Origin: Stachybotrys elegans
Lineage: Eukaryota; Ascomycota; Sordariomycetes; Hypocreales; Stachybotryaceae
Length of the DNA stretch: 64,000 bases
Direction of reading: 5' to 3'
Assembly (NCBI GenBank): GCA_020746835.1
Contig: JAGPNK010000009.1
Span: forward strand, 1,922,001 to 1,986,000
This document shows, piece by piece, positions 56,022-64,000 of this stretch. Position numbers and translations under genes: made by a program. The notes beneath the pieces are model-generated. The model was not told where the DNA came from, did not search any database, and saw nothing but the letters and a program-made list of their open reading frames with translations. Numbering within the stretch: position 1 is the first letter of the stretch; each line of letters starts with the position of its first letter.

Positions 56022-57352
56022 AATGCTGATAGCTTGGGTAAAGCTGGCGTAAGGTTGATAGATGAGGGAGGATGAAAGACTGGAGCTGGAGATGAGGCTG
56101 CAGAGTAGAGAGACAACAAAATCCAGGAGCACCACGGCCATTTTATACACATTCTCTACCCCCTTAACTAGCACTAGATATCACCTCACCCTCATGGTTA
56201 ACAGCAATAATACCTCCAATAAAGGAAGGTCAGCAGATTGCACGGCGGACCTGGTGGAATGTGCAGTTTCGAGGTAGTATCTGACCACTACTGCCCACTA
56301 TGCGTGGTCTAGACTCCAGGCTCGTTATCCAGCCAAGCTACTGAAGTCCCTTGGCTGGATAGTGTACCCATCGTGAGAGCCTGGCGTGATATCATATGTA
56401 TTGCCAGGACGCGAAGTCTGTAGACCTGCGGCACAGAACACGAGTGCCAATGGTACGCCTATTGTAGAATCTCATGTATCTAGACCCAAGGCGCAGCATG
56501 TAAGACTGCATTCTTTATTGACTTGGCGATACCCTTATTTAATATAAGACCAAGCTACATTATCCGGCTGAGGTATCATTGGTTCGAGAACCTCGCTACG
56601 TCGAAAAAGTCGCTCTACACACTCCACTATTAAAGGATTGTACCGTTGGGGGGAGGACCCTAGCCCCGCTACTTTGGGGGCTGAAAATGGAACTTTAGAG
56701 TACCCAATGCGGTTGAAATGACCCAAACGAGGCTCGTGGCAGGACGAGGCACGGCCAGCTGCTGGACACACTAGCTATCAGTCGAGACCAAGTGCAACAG
56801 CTTGGCTCTGCCGTTGACCACAAGGCCTCCCATCTGAACCTGCTACAGGAGGACATGACTGACCGTCAGGATAACATTGTCTACTAGATTCAATGGGTCC
56901 TAGATGGCGTCGGGCAATGTCAACGCCCAGCTGTCCAGTCCCCCTTCTTGGACCGACGTGCATGGATCTCTGTGCGCAACGGTCTGCCCAGCCTTGTTTC
57001 TCGGGCGGATGTGGGCAAAATTGGGGTCCATTCTTGGCATAACGGCCTGTCTAGCCTTTTATCTGATGGTGATGTGGACATGGTTGCTGTGGGGCCGAGG
57101 CTGTGCGCAATGACATGCCCAGCCTTTCTGTGAGGAAGGATATCTACCAAAATAAGTGCTCTGCCAAATAGCGGGTGCATTCGCGTTTTTGGTTCTCACA
57201 CTTTCTTCTCGGACGGATGGGTTAGGGAATGGGGACTAAATACAAGCTACAGAATGGCAAAAGGAAGTGCGAATGCCTAAATGCATGTTCTATAACCAGT
57301 CTAACCCTAAAGGAAAAAGATCCCATAGAAAAGCCCTTCATGATCAGCCGGT
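56022..57352. other. Intergenic with a relic of a short-repeat protein
   Basis: Around 56780-57135 (+) a relic reads VDHKASHLNLLQEDMTDRQD, a stop, then about three degenerate repeats of some 66 bp: RNGLPSLVSRADV, HNGLSSLLSDGDV and, in another frame, RNDMPSLSVRKD. I do not recognise the family. The rest shows nothing. Confidence 0.45.
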
Positions 57353-58580
57353 TCAACAGACTCGGTAATTTGTGGGTTTTGCGGTCCCATCTGCTGTTGA
57401 CTCTCCATTGTACGCCTGAACCAGATCCAACTCTAGCATGAGGTTGCTCAACTCTCCAACATGCTTCTTGTGTAGCGTGTGAATGATTTGAAACCAGTAC
57501 AAGTAGCTGTACGAAGTGGGCAGATCACCGAGAGACCCCCCAGAACGGGGAAAATGGTCTCCTAGACTCACCAACCCGTCGTTCCAGTCAATGCTGGCAA
57601 GAGCCCATAATTGGGTGACAAATCTGCCGCCGCCAGCATGTGCCAGAGAAGCGTCATTCTCTAACAGGATATATCCAGAAGTGGCGGAGAAAGGTCATCT
57701 CAAACCATGGCGGCAAAGAAGGTCTCGACGGTGAGCGGGTTGTACTAAAGCAGATCTATGATGGCTGCGAAGTCCTCTGTTGACTCAGCATACTCCGGCT
57801 TTCTCCCACTAGCTCCCGCAGACCCAAAATTCAGCCGGCCAATGAGTAAGACGCTGAGAGCTATAGCTGCGGAAAACTGAACCATGGAGGGTTTTGATCA
57901 AAGAACATGTCATACCAAGTTCGATTTCGGCTTGTTGGTACCGCCTTTTGAAATCTCGCCAACAAAGTTTCCCAGTGCATGCATTGCCTGACATCAAAGA
58001 ACCCTGAGCCCTTGGTCATGACAGCCGTGAGTTAACATATTCATACACAGCGGGAAGTCGGCGTTGTCAAACACGACCAAGTAACGACCTGAGCGCAGCT
58101 CTGCCTGAAGTGCGTCTTTTTCTTCTTCCAGTAACGACTCGTCGTGCCATACGCGAGTCGACGTTTTGGGCTAAATTGCCTTGTACATGACGAGCAACGC
58201 CTGTTCAATAAAATCTTGCTTGGCAGCGGTACATAGGGTTCCTTCATGAAGGCCTCCGGGCATCGATACTTTGCGGCAGTCGATGTAAAGAATTCCCTAA
58301 TGAAGCCCGTAGACTTCCACCAGTCGCACACGTGTCTGGCGGATAGACTCTTTCCGCTACCTGCAATTGCTTGGACCACGCAAACGTTGTGTGACGGCTT
58401 GGAGATAGCTGCTCCAGCTCGCTGACGCTGGAATGTCTCCCTTCAATGCCAGCCTTGAACCCAAAACCTGCGGGTTGCAGCGAGTAATACAGCTGATCTT
58501 TCGGAAACGACGCTGCGTCCGCTGCAGGCCGGACTGTGACAGATCTCGTCGTGTCAGGCGTTTTGCGAGCCGATGCAATG
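57353..58580 (-). pseudogene. NB-ARC/STAND NTPase relic with TPR-like tail
   Basis: Minus-strand pieces across several frames show a P-loop (AIAGSGKSLSARHVCDWWKS, 58370-58310), a kinase-2-like motif (LRSGRYLVVFDNADF near 58070) and, about 500 bp further on, a helical repeat-like piece (SIDWNDGLVSLGDHF, GSLGDLPTSYSYLYWFQIIH). The spacing fits an NB-ARC domain followed by TPRs, as in many fungal STAND proteins. Frame changes between the pieces (for example near 58200 and 57700) and the absence of any continuous N-terminal effector domain show decay. It is unrelated in sequence to the NACHT gene at 10-13 kb. Confidence 0.55.
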
Positions 58581-59448
58581 AATGGAGACTTTATTATCCA
58601 CTTCTATCTGAGCGCGGCTCTCCCTGCAGGAAACTGAAACGCAGGGCCAGCCATCCACATGATGAATGCAGATCCATGTACTGGCGACCTACAGATCACT
58701 CGATGCGTACAATGTGAATGAGACCCACTACAACGACAGGCAATGAAGGTGAGCGAGTCTCAGGCGCAGGCAGTCAAACTCTTTGATGATGGAGTGGTGA
58801 AATCGTCCCCAAGACGAGGTCAAGGCCTAACCAGCAATATGTGTTCAAGATGAAGATATCGCTCATCGGGAAGTTTGAGTGTACAGAAGGGGACAAGGCA
58901 AGGCTGGTTGCACGGTTTCCCACAGGCATTGACTGAGACGTTGCGACTGTGACGTCCTATCCTAGCCTATCTGAATAAGACCTTCTGATGGATGTGAAGA
59001 CAGCGCCCGAAACAAGTCTTGCGATTTTGAAGATACTGTACGGCCTCAACAGCCACCCAGATGTTATGAGAAAACCTCAAGTTCATGATCTCCTCCTACG
59101 ATGTTTGCTCACAAGGCCAAGTGTCAGTAAGATGCCATGGGTAGATAACAAGAAGGAATCAGGCCATTCAGGAAGCAGTCCATGAGCATCGAAATGACTG
59201 ACGAGAGAGTGCATCGTCTGGGATGACATGGAGCAATACTGGACGGAGCAACTGCATCAAGCAAATACCTCCACGGCCAACGTCTTTCGGTCGCAATGAC
59301 CAAAGGGGCCAAATGTTATCTTTGAGAACCAAGGGAGTCAACCCAGCATACGTTAGGCTCACGTTGAATATGGTAGGTAAAGTCTTGGATATATTATGAG
59401 TTCCTGTCTAAGCACGCAATCTCCTAGACGCTGAGCTACTGGATTGAC
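58581..59448. other. Intergenic
   Basis: Between the STAND relic and the 3' end of the DUF3433-like gene. A 65-codon plus frame at 58988 is without support. No repeat is seen. Confidence 0.45.
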
Positions 59449-62400
59449 TTAATCTGAGTCTTGAGTAATGCAATATCTCCTCCCATCCAAAGTCCTCTGC
59501 CACTTTAATGAATACGTACCTCCTACCAGTTCTCCAGAGGCCTTCTTTTCCAAACCAGGCTCGACAGACGCAGCGTCATTCCGTCTAGCAAGCAGAGACC
59601 CTCCAATCAGAATGGATGCAACCCCGGCTATTGAACACGGATTATGGTAAAGGACCTTGTTCAAAGGAAGCATCAGCCTTGTTAGGATAGCGCATGCAAC
59701 CATGACAACCAGCATGATTTGTAGTACAAGCTTGGAAACCCAATGTTGCTGGAGCCGCTTGGTTCCAGTACTTGTGGCGATGCCATCGTAGGTGGGCGTG
59801 GATGCGTTGTTGACGTCGACTCTCATCCCGAGAGACATGGCTTGAGCCATAAAAACTTTGTAGTATCTGTTCGTTGACATGTACAATGTTCTCGTGTTGG
59901 CTGGGCCGGCAAGATCAGCTATAGATTTGCCGTGCTCGCCCTTAGTGAGACCTGCAATCAGGTTTACATCAAGATCCTCTTGCTCTATACCTAGGATTTC
60001 ATCGCCCGCCGTGGTCGGTGAACGTTGGGCTTTCCAGTACACAGTGCTTAAAGGTATATTCGGGGAAGTGAACCTGGTGCTGCCATTTTCAGTCTTTAGC
60101 AGTTCCACGGTGGACTCGTCGGTCTGGGGCGGGCGTTCCGGGTCAATGTCGAAGTTTGGAAGCTTGAATGTGACGGAAGTGCTGACTCTTTCAAAGTTCT
60201 GGTAGCATAATATCGCTCCAGCATCAACGGATATGTCATAGGTTGTCTGATTCCTCCACACACCGTCTTGTTGGAATGCTGTTGAGTTGGCTGTTGATAG
60301 TAGAGCTTGGGCTGTACCCACAGCAGCCCAAAATGATGGGCATCCATGCCATTGGTCGATGTCTGCCGATGCTCCTCTAGGAGGTGTATAAAAGGCAGCC
60401 GCCCCTCGACCAAAGGAAATGCGGCTACCATTGACCGGAAGATATAACGGCGTCATCAAATTTAGGAAGTCTGACTCATTCCCATACATTGGAGTCTCGC
60501 ACCAGTCACTCTGCAAAAGAGACATTTGCGGCGTGGCGAAGTAGTAGTCGTCCGTTGGATCTATACTCACAGCTATTTGCTTCTCTCGAAACATGCTGCT
60601 CATATCCACTTCAACGCAGTCCAAGTTCGCGCGGAGAGCTGGAATCTCAACCGTAACTGACACGTTTTGAATGCCCTCGGGGACCGAAAAGGTAGTTTGG
60701 TCCAGATGATTGAACACGAGATCGCGGTATGTCCATTTGCTATAGTTAAGATGCTGAAACTCAATCAGGGATGTTATCAAATCGGCGTTGGTAGCCGCCT
60801 CACTGTTGATGTTCAGATTGAATGCATCTCTTTGGGAGACAGTCAAATGCTCAAATCTCTGAACATCAATGGAGCTGTATAGACCCGACATCACAATGGT
60901 CAGGAATCCGCCAACTAGGCTTCCCAACAAGGCAGTTAGTACTGCCATGTTGCCATTCCGAATAGCCGAGTAGGCCGCCAGGGGCAGCAGCTTGCCGACG
61001 TAGATACATTGTATAGATTGATCTGCGTCAACTCTGCCTTCCTTCAGAGCAAGATATGGCGCGAGAAGTTTGGCAGAGAATTCGAAGCCCGCGTATAGAG
61101 CTGCAATTGAAAAGGCTAGGGCCGTAGGGATATATATGGCAAACATGAGATCATCCTGTGACCCGAGATAACAAATGCCATCCTTCTTATCAGAGATATA
61201 CTGAAGGAGTTCAAGCACGGCAGCGCTGCACAGTGGCAGGATTATTATGAGGGTAAAGTACCAAGTGGTGCTCGAGGTTGGATACCACCAATGGGCCTCA
61301 GCCTCATGCCGTTCACCTTCCTGCAGTGCAAGATATTTGGACACGGCTGGTTTCCATTGAAGGACTCGAGCAACAGAGAATCCTTGGTGCTCAGTCCTGA
61401 CCGATGATACGTTCAAGTAGTCAAGCACCTCACCATACCGGCGCTGATTTAGTATTGTGGCAATGGCAGCCGGAGAGATGGGCGCAACAGGTATAGCCGG
61501 GTCGAGCTGGAAAAACATCAGGCAGACCACAATACCACAAAGCAGGCCAAGCAAAGCGCAGGTTGGTACTGCCGACTGTCTTGTCGTCCGTACCCTGTAG
61601 GCCCGATAAGTGACGTGTCCCGTGGCAGTCTGATTCGCAGGCTGTAGCGCGATCTGGTGCATCAGCTGTGCTGCGACGCCCTTGAACACCTGTGTTGCTG
61701 TTGTGGTTAACAGAGAAGGGTCCATGAACGGCTCCAATGAGTCGTAGCCGCCTACTTGGCGCATGTATTGGAAGAAATGAATGTTCTCGCCAGTGTACGA
61801 GGCAAAATCGTGGGTCACGGCCCATATTGCCATTCCGAATGTGCTGTCTGATAGCCCTTGGAGCTTCCTGCCAGAATGACTGGATCCCCTCGAGTCAGTT
61901 GCTCGTGCAGAGCCGTTGACCAGACTCGGGCTCTGGATATCGGCATGATAGATGTTATACGAAGGTCGACATGACATGGCTGTGACTCGTCTAAACTCAG
62001 AGGTATTATAGTCCGATGTCTCAGGGTCTAATCCGGAAAACTCCCGCTCGGATGCCACGAAGAGAAGCCGAGAGTCCTGAGTGGTGTTGTACACATAAGT
62101 ATACGTGTGGAAAGGGCGGATTCCCGCCCACGTGGTATCATTGAATGAATCGCCTCTCCCAGTGTTGCACGCGTACCATCCAAGGTTTCCCTCATAGTTG
62201 ACCAAAGGGTCCTGCCTTATCTGTAGTTCAAGGCTAGGCTGTGGACCGAGCATTGCTAGGTAAGCATCATTTAAAGCACACCCAGGTTCGTCCACGTCGA
62301 AAACATAAATATCCTCGTGCATGGTCGAGGATGTGCGCCGCCGAACTCGACCTGTGTCAACAGGGAGTATCTCGCAATCGAGCCCGAAGCTCATTGCTTC

Positions 62401-63349
62401 TGCAGGGACAGTATAGTTGATGGGTTTTATACGCGTCTCAGGGAGACGAATATCAGGGACAACCATGTCATCCGATGTTCCAGGCGGATAGGATAGGTTA
62501 TATATATTTATGCCGGCATAAAGCTGCGTGGCCAAACTCCCCGGGAACCATGTTGAACTTTGTCTGAGATCTTCTCGTAGGCTAAACTCGCTGTTGAGGC
62601 GAAAGTTGCTGATCTCGTTCGTCACCTCTGTTGGCGCGAGAACTAGAAGACCGGTGGATAGGATGGTCTAAAATGTGTAAGCGAGCTATATCGTAGATTG
62701 AGGAGAGGATACTGACGATCACGGTGAGCAAAAGCTGGCCTGTCACCGTCAGGACTACAGCCCAGTGCCGGCTCCTTATTGCCCTCCACAAAGCTAATGG
62801 GAGAATTGGCGTTATATAGTCGATGTTCAATGCATTTTCTATGGGGCTGCTTCCCTTTTGAAGGAGTACCCAAGGTATTAAAACCTTGGAGTTGTAATCA
62901 ATCTGTCTCCAAAGAACATTGACGAGAACAAACACTCAGACATGTTAGCCGACACTTCTCGATGCTGCAACGGTCTCAAACTTACAGACGGTTGGGCCGT
63001 ACTTCCATGCATAGCTATAGTCTGTTTCTTGGGTAAAGAGACCGTGATGTCTTTCTGAAATGTGATGAAGCAATGCTATCGCTAACAGAAGCAAGCCAAA
63101 TAACATGGCAAAAGCACCCAGCACTGCATTTGACAACCAGATGGGACTCCACCGCTGCTTAAGGCTTAAATGTTCGTCCAAGTCATGGGAAGCTGCCCCA
63201 ACGTGTTCCTCGCGGCCCCCCTTTGTGTCATCGGCATCGTGGCATATTGGTGTAAGCTCCAGAATCGGCACTTGATCAGGCTCGCTTTGCCGTGATCCGC
63301 GCGAGAATGGTCCGGGTAGACCTGATAAATGACGTCGAATTGTGACCAT
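59449..63349 (-). CDS. Large DUF3433-like multi-pass membrane protein
   Basis: Three exons, 63349-62986, 62934-62717 and 62667-59449, encode 1266 residues. Intron 1 (GTAAGT...TGAG) and intron 2 (GTCAGT...TTAG) keep the frame. For intron 2 another donor (GTGATC, 6 bp upstream) is possible and would remove two residues. The architecture is internally duplicated: each half has membrane segments (IWLSNAVLGAFAMLFGLLLL and VVLTVTGQLLLTVI; later YFTLIIILPLCSAAVLELL and SAIRNGNMAVLTALLGSLVG), followed by a long extracellular-type domain with many N-x-S/T sites and a conserved pair of phrases (SNFRLNSEFSLREDLRQSS; AFNLNINSEAATNADLI). Each domain ends in another membrane segment. This is the DUF3433-type family common in ascomycetes. 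The biochemical role is unknown. The frame is clean. Confidence 0.82.
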
Positions 63350-64000
63350 GATGCCCGAGGTTTGTATGCGCTTGCCAGCTTGGCAATCTTAGAATAGCTC
63401 ATTCGGGGCACGAGAGCAGCTTACCAGTGAACCATTTATGCGAGGCCAACTTTCGGCGCCAGTGCAAGGCCAAGAGGATCCCCTCTCTAATGACGATTGG
63501 CGGTGGGTTGACGCGATAATTTTAAAGGGTCGAGCTTGCAATAAAAGTCGTTTTTCGAGATACTGATCGGAGGCGCTCGACGACACTGCAATTGCAGAGC
63601 TTTGCAGGTCGGCAATTCCGCATTCGTATTCGGCGGGCATCCCTTTCTATTTATGAGCTGCCCTTATCAGCAGGGCCCAAGCAGTTTCATCTCTGCCCCG
63701 TATTTATCTCCGGTTACAGGGATAGACTCCATTAATCTTCACAGCTTATTCCTCATACGATTTTCTAATGCCTAAATCCTTGACAAAGTCTTGATAATTT
63801 CTTGATAGGGACTAGTGTTTAGCCTCAATGCGACGCTGCAGCCTTGCACATCTATGCTGGTAGGTTGTATTACTGGAAGGGTAGCAGAAATAGCTCCCTA
63901 ATAAGATGTGCTGCTTTGTGCAGAAATGGGGTTGAGTTCGGAGCCTCCTTTCTAACCGACATCGTGTTTGAAGCTCATGTTTTCTTCAGGGAACCACGAG
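63350..64000. other. Intergenic, upstream of the DUF3433-like gene
   Basis: Probable promoter and leader of the minus-strand gene. No other gene or repeat is seen up to the window edge. Confidence 0.5.

Noticed and set aside
56575..56605. GGTTCGAGAACC resembling a tRNA T-arm
   Set aside because: No acceptor or anticodon stem with correct spacing around it.

Overview
The window is nuclear DNA of a filamentous ascomycete (Pezizomycotina), probably a sordariomycete of the Hypocreales type. The evidence is short spliceosomal introns (about 40-150 bp, GTRNGT donors, CTAAC-like branch sites), a protein repertoire typical of moulds (P450s, NACHT proteins, an AA11-type LPMO, subtilases, zinc-cluster regulators), and decayed genes whose damage is mostly C-to-T or G-to-A, as expected of repeat-induced point mutation (RIP). 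Lineage is inferred from protein types only. There is no bacterial operon structure, tRNA, rRNA or CRISPR that I can support.

Layout. 0-10 kb: a dihydrodiol-dehydrogenase-like oxidoreductase cut by the window edge, a decayed choline/carnitine acyltransferase interrupted by a short dispersed repeat, a secreted M20 peptidase, an orphan intronless gene and a damaged rhodopsin-like membrane protein. 10-25 kb: a four-exon NACHT protein with an alpha/beta-hydrolase domain, a DHA2-type MFS exporter, a short-chain dehydrogenase relic, an AA11-like LPMO with a clear promoter, and an unknown membrane protein. 25-36 kb: an acyltransferase pseudogene broken at its HxxxD motif, a 257-bp MITE, a small membrane protein, a gene with a 6-nt first exon, a riddled allantoate-permease-like MFS relic between inverted copies of the dispersed repeat, and an intact secreted subtilase. 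36-47 kb: P450, a regulator carrying both C2H2 and Zn2Cys6 fingers, a chitinase-type relic, and a second P450. 47-64 kb: an unknown truncated gene, an SGNH hydrolase/FG-GAP pseudogene, a small secreted cysteine protein, an NB-ARC-type relic and a large DUF3433-like membrane protein.

How the genes fit together. The only group that looks functionally linked is P450 - regulator - P450 (37,984-46,577), with the regulator divergent from the first P450. No synthase backbone gene is present, so it would be a partial cluster or the edge of one. The other genes look like an accessory region: secreted enzymes, self/non-self or immunity-type NTPases, and many relics.

The best leads for something undescribed are: (1) a roughly 125-bp dispersed element with coding-like sequence, present five times, once with 14-bp flanking direct repeats inside a gene; (2) a TA-flanked MITE; (3) the NACHT-hydrolase gene; and (4) the P450/dual-finger regulator group. 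Exon boundaries were derived by hand from reading-frame continuity and splice consensus.
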